A stretch of 64,000 nucleotides of DNA from Siphonodentalium dalli (GCA_032622095.1 CP136066.1:43725835-43789834); one strand, 5' to 3'; shown: positions 30,683 to 42,559, counted from the first letter of the stretch. The notes: generated by a model from the letters alone, not told the origin. Program-made: numbers and translations.

Positions 30683-31386
30683 AAGTATTTTGTTATATTG
30701 GCCTTATAAATGCATTCTCATCTGATAAACTCCTAAATGCAACACACCAAATGTGCAGTCTTCTGAATCAAAAGTTTTTTGGTTTTATTTGTGTATCCAT
30801 GCAGACATCTCGTTACAACAATGGTATGATCACTTGAGAGATGGCTTCAAATGTAGTTAAACATGTTTGAAAACGACCGTGGTATACCAAACACATCATA
30901 ACATGTACCGTATTTGAGTTAGACTTTATAGGAGGATACAACCACAGGATTGTGTGGCTAAATGCATATCATCATTGCCTGACTAGTATTAAATGGTAAC
31001 TATTAAAGTGCAGTCCTTCCCAGGAGGAATACACAACAAGAGCACTTATTTGCTCCTGCAATTCATAAGACCAGTGTAATTGCACCCTGTAATTTTATCA
31101 CAAGTTGGGTGTTTCTCAAACAAAATGTCATAATGGGACATACACCTACATGTCTGTCTACATGTAGTCACACTTTCACATGCCCATAATTGAATTGAAA
31201 CAGAAAAGGATCAAAATAAACCTTCAAATAGTTCAATATTCAATCCAACGATTACAGTCATCACAATCATTGTGACAAGAGGGGCGAGTGCACATTTTAG
31301 CACCCGTAAATTGAAAATTTCGAGTGTGTATGGGTGCGAGAGCAATCGCTCCCGTCTCCTGGGAAGGACTGAAAGTGCAGTACAAT

Positions 31387-31389
<3 letters not shown>

Positions 31390-31418
<29 letters not shown>
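31390..31418. repeat. Poly-C tract of about 29 bases
   Basis: An uninterrupted C run. Apparent Pro- or Gly-rich reading frames across it are artefacts. Confidence 0.85.
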
Positions 31419-31419
<1 letters not shown>

Positions 31420-31460
31420 AAAATTTATATATGTCATTGAAATTAAATTTGCTGAAAATA

Positions 31461-31625
31461 CAGTATTGCTCTTAATTAATTGACTCCTTAACCACAGCAG
31501 AATTATGGGTAACTTTTCAGGATTTAGTCGGAAATATGGCTTGTTGCCATTCACCGGAAAGCTCTCCTGAAAAGTTACCCATAATTCTGCTGTGGTTAAG
31601 GAGTCGATTAATTAGAGCATTACTG
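31461..31625. mobile_element. Family C MITE, asymmetric arm deletion
   Basis: TA at 31459-31460 and 31626-31627. The left arm is complete to CACCGGAAAGCTCTC, but the right arm starts only at CCTGAAAAGTTACCC, so the dyad-proximal part of one arm is gone. Confidence 0.78.
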
Positions 31626-31639
31626 TAAGTTCAACAATA

Positions 31640-31774
31640 TGAATGATTCTATTCTTATTTTTCTGTCTTGACGTCTGCTTTTATTACCTGAAACCCCTTT
31701 AAATGAATAATATATCATTTTAATGTATGTTTCTATAACTGAATGGGAGAATCCATTTTATTGTATACAAAGGG
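31640..31774. mobile_element. Family H element, right part
   Basis: It matches the 3' half of 40132-40370 (TGACGTCTGCTTTTATTACC, GGGAGAATCCATTTTA) and ends AAAGGG plus TTAA at 31775-31778. That TTAA is shared with the B element that follows. Confidence 0.62.
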
Positions 31775-31778
31775 TTAA

Positions 31779-31983
31779 CCCTTTGAGTGCCAGGAGCCGA
31801 TCTCATCCGCCATAAACCTACAAAATAACTCTGTTAAAGAATATAAGAATAAATTATTAAAATTGTAAAAAATTGTAAAAACATAAAAAAAATGTTAGGC
31901 CAATGCATTCTCTTATATATGTGAGGCGACCTATGGCACAGGGTATATGGGTTGATAAAAAATCGGACCTGGCACTGAAAGGG
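31779..31983. mobile_element. Family B MITE with half hairpin
   Basis: TTAA at 31775-31778 and 31984-31987. The hairpin is cut near its dyad (GAGGCGACCTATGG then directly CACAGGG), losing one arm. The spacer contains a doubled AAAATTGTAAAA. Confidence 0.8.
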
Positions 31984-32141
31984 TTAACCCAGAATCGCAT
32001 ACATAAAAGAACCAGCTGTCGGGATTAGTATGCATTCTGTTTTGCAGCAAATCAATCGGCAATGTTATCTCGATTTGATCTGTCTGTATGCAGAATGTTT
32101 TATCTCAACCTGTATATAGGTCACGCTGATCTTGCATATAT

Positions 32142-32930
32142 CAGAGGCATACCGTATATAATCAATATATACTCTGATACATATTCCCATACAGTACAAC
32201 ATACTCCTATACATACACCACCCATCATGGTTAGTATATAGGAGAGGCATACCATACATGTATATAATCAATATGCTAGTATACATGTACTCCCATACAA
32301 CATTCCTATACATACACCACCCATCGCGGTTATTATATAGGAGAGGCATACCATACATGTATATAATCAATATGCTAGTATACATGTACTCCCATACAAC
32401 ATTCCTATACATACACCACCCATCGCGGTTATTATATAGGAGAGGCATACCATACATGTATATAATCAATATACTAGCATACATGTACTCCCATACAACA
32501 TTCCTATACATACACCACCCATCGCGGTTATTATATAGGAGAGGCATACCATACATGTATATAATCAATATGCTAGTATACATGTACTCCCATACAACAT
32601 TCCTATACATAAACCACCCATCGCGGTTATTATATAGGAGAGGCATACCATACATGTATATAATCAATATACTAGCATACATGTACTCCCATACAACATT
32701 CCTATACATACACCACCCATCGCGGTTATTATATAGGAGAGGCATACCATACATGTATATAATCAATATGCTAGTATACATGTACTCCCATACAACATTC
32801 CTATACATACACCACCCATCGCGGTTATTATATAGGAGAGGCATACCATACATGTATATAATCAATATACTAGTATACATGTACTCCCATACAACATTCC
32901 TATACATACACCACCCATCGCGGTTATTAT
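32142..32930. repeat. 99-bp minisatellite, about 8 units
   Basis: GGAGAGGCATACCATACATG recurs exactly every 99 bp (32241, 32340, 32439, 32538, 32637, 32736, 32835), with a diverged unit before. Units alternate between ATGCTAGTAT and ATACTAGCAT variants. As 99 is divisible by 3 and the unit has no stop in some frames, long frames are open on both strands (234 and 297 codons). I do not regard these as genes. Confidence 0.92.
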
Positions 32931-33227
32931 CTCTCATTATGAGGCATATTGTTAACATCTAAGCTTATTAAGTATCTTAATTAACTTATTATTAGATTCA
33001 TTAAAACTGGTTGCTAATATAGCTCTGCCTAATTATGATCTCATTGGGTCTGTGACTCAACAAAGTCAGAGTTAAATGTTTCTGGTGCCATGAACCACCA
33101 CCGGATTTTCTTCAAACCATTAACCAGCCCTTGAGATCAAGCCTGAATTTAGTGTGTCCCTTGAGATCAAGTCTGAATTTAGTGTGTCTGTTATTTTCTG
33201 AATGAGTTCCCCAGAGGGCAGCCCACA

Positions 33228-33338
33228 TAATTTGCTAAGGCAATCAGCAATGCCGAAGCCATTTGCTGAAGCAAACTGGGCCACAAAGTGATGCTGTAGT
33301 GCCTACAGTAGTGGATTGCCGAAGCCAAACAGTCTGAA
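33228..33338. mobile_element. Family E MITE nested in D
   Basis: CAGCCCACATAATTTGC to CCAAACAGTCTGAATT in reverse orientation. It sits inside the D hairpin arm, and is itself interrupted at its TTAA by the A element. Its last bases resume after A. Confidence 0.62.
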
Positions 33339-33342
33339 TTAA

Positions 33343-33737
33343 CCCTTTACCCCAACAAACCGGCTAAAACCGGCCAAATAAAGCTTCAACAGCCTAAAAT
33401 ATCTTCGGTCTGTCTCAATAGAACCATACAAATATGGATATCATTGGAACCGGTTCATTGACAACATTGTGATGGTTACAGTTATGCCCTGTGCCAATGC
33501 ATTCTCTTATATATGCGAGTCGACCATAGGTCGCCTCGCATATATAAGAGAATGCATTGGCCTAAAAAAAAATCTTTTTTTTAACACCTTTTACCATTTT
33601 TTCTTACATTCTTTAACAATTTTATAATTTTTAATGTGTTAAGCCAATGCATTCTCTTATATATGTGAGGTGACCTATGGTCGACTCGCATATATAAGAG
33701 AATGCATTGGCACAGGGCCCTTCTGTTGGGTAAAGGG
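33343..33737. mobile_element. Family A MITE nested in E, in D
   Basis: TTAA at 33339-33342 and 33738-33741, reverse orientation. The target TTAA belongs to the E motif TGAATTAAGAGGG. Both hairpins are present, one with two substitutions. Confidence 0.87.
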
Positions 33738-33910
33738 TTAAGAGGTGAATTTAGTGTTGCTATCCCACACAGTGGGCAAGCAACACCAAATTCACTCTCT
33801 GGGAACCTCATTCTGCTTAAGTCTCATCTCATAAGTACGAGAGTAGCTATAATGTATACCGATCTCAAACATTGTTTTTAGTTACCTTTTCTCCTTCTGG
33901 GAAGTTTCTA

Positions 33911-35122
33911 TAAGATGAATATTTAAGTTCAGGATTGTCAGAAAATATCTAAATCCTATTGTTAATTTGTCAAATATCGAACATTAAATACCAAACAGAG
34001 CTTCCTTTGGGAGGAAGTTTAGTGTAACAGAACTTAAGCTTTAATATTTCATCGTTTGATCATTGAACCTCATTGGTGAAACTCTGTATAATCAATAAAA
34101 ATAATCAGAGTTTAAAGGATGTGGATGACTGATGTAAGCGGGTGGCGGTCTGTAGGCGATTGATTTCTCATATTGATTATGTAATTCCTGACAGTATTAT
34201 TTGTAGCATATCTGAGATTGGCGGGCTGTGTCAAATCACTGAATATGGGGGGTTTGAGAGTACCGAAACCAAATCCAATGTGATCTGCTTGATGTGTACA
34301 TCATCAATAAGATTACCTTCACTTTGTTTTAATTTCATTGTTCAAGGGTTTTGTGCACTTTGTTGATTTGGGCATGGTCTTTGACACACACTTGCTCAAA
34401 GACTCCATTCCTTATTAACTGGTCCTCAGTGATATAATTAATATATATGCTACATGTATGATGTATATGCTATATGTATATGCTACATGTATGATGCAAG
34501 TGGGACCTGTTGATTTAACTAGAATGCTGGTGGGACTTGATTTTAGGTACAGTGTGTGATTTTTGTGTGTCTGCTGATTTAAAGTAGTTACATCTACATA
34601 CCGGTAGATGTTAGTGGTGCAAAGCGATGATGCGAAGAAAAAGTATTGCGTTATAAATATTTTGTGAAGTCTCATTTTGCGCAATAAATATTTTGTTAAG
34701 TATCAATTTTTATGGCATTAATAACTTGATCATGATGATTCAACTATGACGGATGATTCAGATGAGCTAATTTATTCTTCAACTTCCATACATACATATA
34801 AATCACTGGAAATTCATGTTTGAGGAAAAATTAGTAACTAGACTTGTTAGATCAAGATATTGGTCTAGACTTTGCCTCTGTTTGCATTGTTTGCTTGCAC
34901 TGAGGGACTCATGGTGACTGTTGCACACACAGCTGATGATCATCACATTTATGAGTCATCCGATACATTTTTAATGCACCAGCTATATAGTCATTACATA
35001 ATTTAAGCTGAAGTTACTCGCCCCTGTGTGGGAACTGTGTTTACCACTAAAAGCCACAACCTTGGTGGATATAGAACATTATAACATTTAATTTGAAGGT
35101 GTTTGTCATATCAGTAGAGCAT
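33911..35122. other. Intron sequence with minor simple repeats
   Basis: No exon found. A CTACATGTATGATG / ATATGCTA simple repeat lies at about 34437-34496. Confidence 0.4.
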
Positions 35123-35126
35123 TTAA

Positions 35127-35473
35127 CCCTTTACCCAACAAACCGGCCAAAACCGGCCAAATAAAGCTTCAACAGCCTAAAATATCTTGGGTCTGTCTCA
35201 ATAAAACCATACAAATATGGATATCATTGGAACCGGCTCCTTGACCACATTGTGATAGTTACAGTTATGCCCTGTGCCAATGCATTCTCTTATATATGCG
35301 AGTCGACCATAGGTCGCCTCGCATATATAAGAGAATGCATTGGCCTAAATTTTTTTTTATAATTTTATAATGTGTTAAACCAATGCATTCTCTTATATAT
35401 GCGAGGCGACCTATGGTCGACTCGCATATATAAGAGAATGCATTGGCACAGGGCCAGTCTGTTGGGTAAAGGG
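35127..35473. mobile_element. Family A MITE, shortened spacer
   Basis: TTAA at 35123-35126 and 35474-35477, reverse orientation. The AT spacer between the hairpins is reduced to about 30 bp. Both hairpins are intact. Confidence 0.87.
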
Positions 35474-35477
35474 TTAA

Positions 35478-36786
35478 TGCATTTAATGGTACTGTTCTGA
35501 AGCTTTGTATGTAAATTTTCTAGTTTCATATTTCGTGACTAATTTGGTGATAGCTTATCATGTGAATTAGATTTTGGCTGGTTTTCATGTCTGTTGAGCT
35601 TGTCCTGAGGAATTTAAAGCACATTAAAATCCCAGATGTCAACAACCAAATGCTGCAATTTATATAATTACAGTTTTGTGCTGGAATGTGGCTTTGTCTG
35701 GGACAGATACTAGTATTAAAGAGTTTAACCATTTGATAACTGACTATATACTCTCAGTTACCATATAATCATGTTCACTAATAATAGTGATGAGTGGGGA
35801 TTTTGGCTGAAATTAATAATAGTGATGGCAGTTTCACTCTACTAGTATGTCTCAGTGCCAAATAATAGTGATCATTGGAATTTTCTCCAAAATTAATAAT
35901 TGACACTATTATTAGGCACCTGAGAGTAGATACTTTAATCCTGAGAAGGTAAACAGTCTCGAAATGTTTTGAAAATGTTAGGTGAAATAAAGTAAGATAG
36001 CGGCAGGGTTTATCCTACCCAGTAACCCTTATTGGGAAAGACTCAGGCCCCTACCATTCATAAAACTATAGGGGTCTGATTGGGAATTATCAAATTTAAC
36101 ATGCAAAAGATTTTTAAAATTCCCAATGAATCAATATAATATGTTGTGATGAGGGGGGATATCAAGAGCTGGGGGAAATATCCTAGGATAGGGGAGATAT
36201 CCTGTTACACTGGTACTCGATTATCATACTGGTATAGAACACTTTATAGTAAATTGGTTAATTAAGAAATATTAGACTAGAAATTGGAGGAAAATGGGCT
36301 TCTTTCATCTTTGGAAAAATGAGTCTATTCAATCTCAGATGCTACCAAAGATACTCCCTGAGGTAATCCCTGAGTAATTTCCCAAGGTCTTCACCATGGT
36401 TTGTATGCCTCCCCATCAGTGAGTTGAAATGAAGTTTGCAGATTGACCTGAACTATATATACTCCCATTGTACTCTGTAGGTAATCGTATTCTCAAAGTG
36501 ATTTATATGAGGGTGTCTGATGGTTGGAGTGTGGCTAACAATGCACCAGTTGTTAATGTAATTGGAGCCTGTTTGAGTGGTTCTCAGCATGGTATAAATG
36601 TATCTGCATACAATACCTCCCCTATCACTGTGTCTCAAACAAATTGTTTCTCATTTATTTCCCTACCTGAGTATATCCAGTGAATGAAACACCTAGTTCA
36701 CCTTCTTCGGCAACAGGCAAATCTCTTTGTAGAGTGTTAAGGCACATGCATGATGATAAAAATGGTTAAAATATCTAACTTACAGT
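35478..36786. other. Intron sequence, dispersed short motif
   Basis: No exon found. AATAATAGTGAT occurs several times at 35777-35880 with an inverted CACTATTATTA at about 35900. Confidence 0.4.
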
Positions 36787-36790
36787 TTAA

Positions 36791-37032
36791 CCCTTTGAGT
36801 GCCAGGGGCCGATATTATCGGCCCTAAACCTACACAATAAGTCTGTTAAAGAATATAATAAAATATATTAAAATTGTAAAAAATTGTAATAAAAAAAAAA
36901 AAAAAAAAAATGGTTAAGCCAATGCATTCTCTTATATATGCGAGGCGACTATGGTCGACTCGCATATATAAGAGAATGCATTGGCACAGGGTACATGGGT
37001 TGATACAAAAATCGGACCTGGCAATCAAAGGG
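36791..37032. mobile_element. Family B MITE
   Basis: TTAA at 36787-36790 and 37033-37036. One base is missing at the hairpin dyad (GGCGACTATGG). The spacer is uninterrupted at the TTAA used by A in 29134-29765. Confidence 0.83.
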
Positions 37033-37178
37033 TTAAAAACAGCTCTGAATTTACTACTTTTGTTTTTCTGTTTGTATTCCTGAATTCAACAGTGTTCATA
37101 CATGTATGTCTCTGAATAAAACACCTGATTATGTTTGTATTCCTGAATTCAACAGGGACGGTGCATATGTTTCTGGTA

Positions 37179-37360
37179 CATTAATGCCCTAAATAATCAA
37201 CTCCTTAACCACAACAGAATTATGGTTAATTTTTCAGGATTTAGTCGGAAATATGGCTTGTTGCCATTCATCGGAAAGCTCTCAATGACTAAATCCGACT
37301 AAATCCTGAAAAATTACCCATAATTCTGCTGTGGTTAAGGAGTCGATTATGTACATTACT
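37179..37360. mobile_element. Family C MITE, partial right arm
   Basis: The element begins CATTAATGCCC after TA and has lost part of the right arm next to the dyad. The 34 bp before it (GGGACGGTGCATATGTTTCT and neighbours) is also found before the C copy at 42560. Confidence 0.75.
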
Positions 37361-38354
37361 ACTTTTGAAAGGTTTTGTCCCTCTCACCCATCCAAAAGCA
37401 GAAAAAAAACTTTCAAGTTTTTAAAAAGAATTGAACCAGCAGAAATCTATCAAAAGACATCACACTGAATCATATTTTATCTGACGATTCCAGCCATAAT
37501 TTTATACTAGTATTTACGGTAATTGCCATTTCCTTTATTGCCGCTTAAAGATACGGGCGGTGTTGGCGGTGGGTATGCTGTTAAAATATTCACCTCCATC
37601 AAAAACTGCCATAAACAGAAAGAATAGTAAAATATAGACAGACTTTGTCCTTACACCAATGAAAAATATGGCATAAACAGTATGATATTGTAAAAAAATT
37701 TCCCTTGGTTATGTAAACAAAAGCAAAAAACGTTACGTTACCTGACTTTTGTTTAGATCTGGATATGGTAAACATAAAGAGCGTTATTTGTTACTGTTCT
37801 CCTGATAAGGAAATAATAAAGAGCATTTATATGATTTGTGTGTGATTAACCAATATAATTGCGCTGTGTTATGTAAACAGAAGCACAACTTCTGTAACAC
37901 GAGCATGCTCTTGTTTACACGTACACCATCATACGTCTTGACGACAATATACTATTTACGCGCTGATTATGTTTGGCATATGAACAAAACTATATATATT
38001 TTAATATTCCTTCTGTTGATGGCGATTTGAACAAATATGAATATTTCTGCAACGAACGCCGCCCGTGCCTTCAATTTTTCTTGTTTTAAAAAAAAAAAAA
38101 AATTTGTATTATCGATTAACCATACATACTTGAAAATAAATTCATTTCAGTCAAAAAAAACGATTACTTTTTATACCTTTTCCATCATCTCATCAGTCGC
38201 CAAATTAATATGAATTTTTTTTAGAAATAATAATACTTTTATTATATAGTTTACAAGAGAACTTGTCTTGTAATGCCGACACCTAGTATCTCTCGATTGA
38301 CAATGATATATTTAATCATATTGAGTTCTAAATTATATCAATTTATCATTTCAG
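37361..38354. other. Intron sequence before spectrin CH1 exon
   Basis: No transposon recognised. It ends in AATTTATCATTTCAG, the acceptor at 38340-38354. Confidence 0.5.
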
Positions 38355-38509
38355 ATGAGAGAGAAATTGTTCAGAAGAAAACTTTCTGTAAATGGGTTAA
38401 TTCTCACCTGGCCCGTGTCGGCCTTCACATTAATAATGACCTATATGTGGATTTACGTGACGGTAAAGTGCTCATCAAATTACTCGAGGTTCTGTCTGGA
38501 GAAAGACTA
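38355..38509 (+). CDS. beta-Spec: Beta-spectrin exon, start of CH1 actin-binding domain
   Basis: A 155-nt exon, acceptor TTTCAG at 38349-38354, donor GTAAGT at 38510. Two bases complete a GAT codon from the previous exon, and 51 codons follow (phase 1 in, phase 0 out). The peptide includes [36 protein letters not shown] and SGERL, the first helices of the first calponin-homology domain, which with CH2 binds F-actin. Residue spacing matches other beta-spectrins, apart from a divergent GLHINND stretch where relatives often have SCRITD-like sequence. Both N-terminal exons (14073 and 28280) can splice into it. A family A transposon sits 134 bp past the donor. Confidence 0.96.
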
Positions 38510-38643
38510 GTAAGTAATAATATTTAGATTTATAGAACTCAAGTTTGTTTCTTTTAACTTACACATGTAAAATGTTGTCCTGACCACAGGCTTGCTTGTT
38601 CAAAGTGTAGCCTGGCTTGCATAGACTAAGTAACTTGGTTTAA

Positions 38644-39100
38644 CCCTTTACCCAACAGAACTGCCCTGTGCCAATGCATTCTCTTATATATGCGAGTCGA
38701 CCATAGGTCGCCTCGCATATATAAGAGAATGCATTGGCTTAACACATATTAAAAATGATAAAATTGTCAAAGAATGTAGAAAAATATTATAAAAATTGTT
38801 AAAAAATGTAAGAAAAAATTACAAAATTGTTAAAGAATGTAAGAAAAAATGTTAAAAAGTGTTAAAAAAAAGATTTTTTTAGGCCAATGCATTCTCTTAT
38901 ATATGCGAGGCGACCTATGGTCGACTCGCATATATAAGAGAATGCATTGGCACAGGGCATAACTGTAACCATCACAATGTGGTCAATGAACCGGTTCCAA
39001 TGATGTCCATATGTGTATGGTGTTATTGAGACAGACCGAAGATATTTTAGGCTGTTGAAGCTTTATTTGGGCGTTTTTGGCCGGTTTGTTGGGTAAAGGG
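38644..39100. mobile_element. Family A MITE with expanded spacer
   Basis: TTAA at 38640-38643 and 39101-39104. The spacer between hairpins is enlarged by tandem repetition of a GTTAAAGAATGTAAGAAAAA unit, about three copies. It lies just downstream of the spectrin CH1 exon. Confidence 0.88.
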
Positions 39101-39104
39101 TTAA

Positions 39105-40127
39105 ATTTGCCTTTTATCGGCGAAATAACGGTAGGAACAATTTCTGTAGCCTAAAATCATGCAGTGGCTCCGGCGGAGATGACATGACAAGACTTGTCAT
39201 GGATGGTGCAATCTTGTCTGGATTCTGGCCTTCAAAGCCAAGATGAAATCCATGTAAATTTCCAACTTAAATTGATCTAAATGAAACTAATATCCCAAAA
39301 TCACATGTGTGGGTATTCTTTGGAAGTTGTAAAGTAACCAATTTTATTTTAATCGTGTTGGTTCATTGCTGATTTCCGCGCTTTGGCAATCTCCACACAG
39401 TTTCTAGATGGAAGACACCTGATATTTTACCCAAAATTGACAACCGCAATCTTAAAATATCAGTGATCGATATAGAAGAAAAAAATAAATGATGTCATTC
39501 ACCTGCGCCTAAAGTATAGACAACAACCGCACAGCCGGCAATACGAGTGGTTGCTACTAATTGTCCTATACATTGCCAGACTTTCTTTTAATGAATTAAA
39601 ACTCAGTCTCGTCCCATGTGTAGCCAGTCAGAGTTCCGGGGTCTTCGACACTTTCTCTGATGAATTAACAGTAATCGTACCATGCTATGAAGTAGAAAGA
39701 ATGTGATCTTCCCGGAATTGAATCCTGTCTGGACTCTAATTGACTTGGAACATGTTCAACCTGCTATTGTGATACTCTGCATTGTAATTATTTTCAGCAA
39801 TTTAGGACTTGTGTACTGCTAAAATAAATCAGCAATTTACATGATGTTAACTGTCAGACTGGGACAATGATTCATCCCACCTCCTTCCCCCCTGGGGGCC
39901 TCTGTTAGTGGTATCTATAACCATGATAATAGTTCCACCTTCCCAGCAGCGTGTCTGATTGGATTAGCCGAGAAAAATAGCGAGATCAGCAAATTTATTG
40001 GCAAATTTATAGCCTTATGCTATTTGTGTCTAATGGAACTACATAATTTACAAGGACCATACTTCACTGAGGACTTTCTATTTAACGCGGAGTTAAATGC
40101 CGAATAGCTTACATGTGCAGGCCTAGT
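39105..40127. other. Intron sequence, nothing recognised
   Basis: No exon or mobile element ends seen. Confidence 0.35.
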
Positions 40128-40131
40128 TTAA

Positions 40132-40370
40132 CCGTTTCTTTACTAAAGACTCATTGACGAGTAGTTCCCTTGGGAAATGTTGAGATAAAAAGTTCAACAA
40201 AGGACCATAGGCTGTTTGTTGAACTTGAAAGTGAATACTTCTGCACTTGTATTATGTGTTTGTCAGTTTGACGTCTGCTAATATTTCATGAACCCCCTCC
40301 AGTTGAATAGTAGACCAATCCGCTGTATACTTTCATAACTATTGGGAGAATCCATTTGGTAAAGAAAGGG
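40132..40370. mobile_element. Family H TTAA element, complete
   Basis: TTAA at 40128-40131 and 40371-40374. The ends CCGTTTCTTTACTAAA and TTTGGTAAAGAAAGGG are inverted. An internal hairpin has arms like AGTTCAACAAAGG / CTGTTTGTTGAACTT. A further direct repeat (ATAGCTTACATG) lies outside both TTAA sites. Confidence 0.75.
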
Positions 40371-40400
40371 TTAAGTGCCCAATAGCTTACATGTACAGTA

Positions 40401-40508
40401 CAGTAATGCCCTAAATAATCGACTCCTTATTAACCACAGCAGAATTATGGGTAATTTTTTAGGATTTAGTCAGAAATATGGCTTGTTGCCATTCATCGGA
40501 AAGCTCTC
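40401..40508. mobile_element. Family C half element (left arm only)
   Basis: TA then CAGTAATGCCC and the whole left arm to CATCGGAAAGCTCTC, where it stops at the dyad centre. Confidence 0.75.
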
Positions 40509-40984
40509 TTCAGTAAATGGTGGTATCTCCCACTCACAGCAGCTCTATTACAACTACCAACTGGACATTCATTATCATTTTATTTAGGTCTATATATTTA
40601 TCAATTAAACAGAAACTCATAAAAACGGTGTAATCTTCATGATAAAAATGATTTTTGGAACATGAACATATTTGGGCATACCTCCCGCAAAAATCTCCCA
40701 GATTGACATTTTCAAAACTGAACAAGTCTGGTCTGTATGATTGCTTGATTTGTCCAACAGCCTGCACCCCTGTGGGATTCTGATATTGATAATTTTAACT
40801 ATGATTTAGTCCTGCCTCCCACCAGTCATGAGTAATTGGATCCAAGACAACATAGTTCCCATAAATTGCTGGATTTATCAGTATCCTATTTGTGTCTAAT
40901 GGCCCTACATAATTCATAAGGACTATCTATTATTCAATGAAGAATATATATCAAACTTTAAATGGCCAGCAGTCAATCTAGTGT

Positions 40985-41115
40985 CTAGGCATAAGCAGAA
41001 TGAGGTCCCCAGAGGGTGAATTTAGTGATTTTAGCCCGCTATGCAGGATAGCATAACCAAATTCACCCTCTGGGGACCTCATTCTGCAAATGACAGACAC
41101 CCTATTTCAAGGCTT
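40985..41115. mobile_element. Family D terminal hairpin, solo
   Basis: GCAGAATGAGGTCCCCAGAG arm, a TTAGCCCGCTATGCAGGAT loop, the opposite arm, then AAATGACAGACACC and CTATTTCAAGGCTTG. The left D end is absent. Confidence 0.7.
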
Positions 41116-41244
41116 GGTCATGTGCAAATTCCATGTTCTACTGGAGTGTGAGCAGCATCTGGGCAACCATTTGCCCTGACTGGTTGTATGTTTCTGGATT
41201 GTTCATTTTGTCCAGCAATGTTAACCTCCAGTTATGAGGTGGTG

Positions 41245-41349
41245 GAGTAATGCCCTAATTAATCAACTCCATAACCACAGTAGAATTATGGGTAATTTTT
41301 CAGGATTTAGTCGGAAATATGGCTTGTTGGCATTCATCAGAAAGCTCTC
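41245..41349. mobile_element. Family C half element (left arm only)
   Basis: GAGTAATGCCC to CATCAGAAAGCTCTC, again broken at the dyad centre. Confidence 0.72.
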
Positions 41350-41394
41350 AATATACTGGTATGAGTATGGGGGGCGGGGGCGACTCAGAATACT

Positions 41395-42085
41395 GGTATA
41401 TGTACGGGGTATGCGGCTTATACGGACCTTGGCTCTTACGGACCCTGGCTCTTACGGACCCTGGCTTTTACGGACCACCGGCTGATATGGACCCTGGATT
41501 ATACGGATCCCGGCTCATACGGACCTCAATTAAAATATGCAATTTTCAAACTTATATTTATGAATTTAATATATAATTATGATTGTATTTTCACACATAT
41601 ATCTGTATTAATTGAGAATTTCGGTGATGTTCTGGCTTGAAAAAGCATTTATTGAATCGCGTTAATTAATCTCTTCATCGTTGTATAAACACACGCGTAT
41701 TCAACTGATTTATTTTTGACTGGCATAATTCCACAATGACTGCATTGAACCTGAATGTTCTACTTGAGAGCACACAGCTACTACTCGTCGATGAGGATAA
41801 CTGCCAGCAAACTACTGAAAGAAGCTGCCAAGCTGTACGCCCCAATTTAGATAATGTTCGTCTGATGTAACGTTGTTCCATTTTTGTTATCATCAGATTT
41901 TTTGTTATCTCACTATGTATGTTGTCAGTATTTTGATTTTATTTAAATAAACATAAAATATAAAATTGTATATTTTAATTGAGGTCCGTATGAGCCAGGG
42001 TCCGTACAAGCCGAGGATCCGTATAAGCCAGGGTCCGTATCAGCCGGTGGTCCGTAAAAGCCAGGGTCCATATCAGCCGGCATTC
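41395..42085. mobile_element. Foldback element with minisatellite arms
   Basis: The left arm (41395-41528) is a tandem array of a roughly 15-16-bp unit, TACGGACCCTGGCTCT, with variants. The right arm (41976-42085) is the same array inverted (AGGGTCCGTATGAGCC units). Beyond the arrays the inner edges are also inverted (TCAATTAAAATATGCAATTT and AAATTGTATATTTTAATTGA). The interior of about 450 bp has no recognised gene. Drosophila FB elements have arms of tandem repeats, and this is the closest known structural analogue. Confidence 0.7.
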
Positions 42086-42559
42086 ATGTACTGAATCATT
42101 AATACTAAGGCTTTTCCCATGAACCCTCATGAGTTTTCATTCAGCAGAAGTCTATCATCATTATCTATGATCAAGGTGCGATACATTCCTCAAAGATGTC
42201 ATGAATTAAGTCAGAAGCATGATAACCTTAGTTCCTCATCTAAACTGGCTCCCAGCCAGAATGTGCACTGTTGTATCAATACAAGCTACCCAGTCTACAC
42301 TGCCTCCTCTTACTGACTGGCAGCCGCAGTTTATACAAATACCTGTACTCTAATGAATCATGCAAATGGGGATTAGAAGATTAACACTCACCCTTCTAGA
42401 AAAACTGAAAAAAATGTCTGTTCCCCTTTACACTGAGGTTGAAAATTCAAATATATATTACTGATAACCACAGTGATGGCACAGTCTATGTGGAAAGAAA
42501 ATTATGTTTGGCCACCAAAAGTATAGAATTCAACAGGGACGGTGCATATGTTTCTGGTA

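Larger units (their letters stand above)
33129..33910. mobile_element. Family D element with two nested insertions
   Basis: The left D end is duplicated in tandem (GAGATCAAGCCTGAATTTAG and GAGATCAAGTCTGAATTTAG). D continues to CCCCAGAGGG near 33226, is interrupted by E and then A, and resumes at AGGTGAATTTAGTG near 33742 through its loop, second arm and internal segment to about 33910. Confidence 0.7.

Noticed and set aside
31272-31554. Pro-rich and Gly-rich reading frames
   Set aside because: They cross a poly-C tract and carry no other coding signal.
32065-32962. 297-codon and 234-codon open frames on opposite strands
   Set aside because: They are produced by a 99-bp tandem repeat without stops. 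There is no independent evidence of coding.
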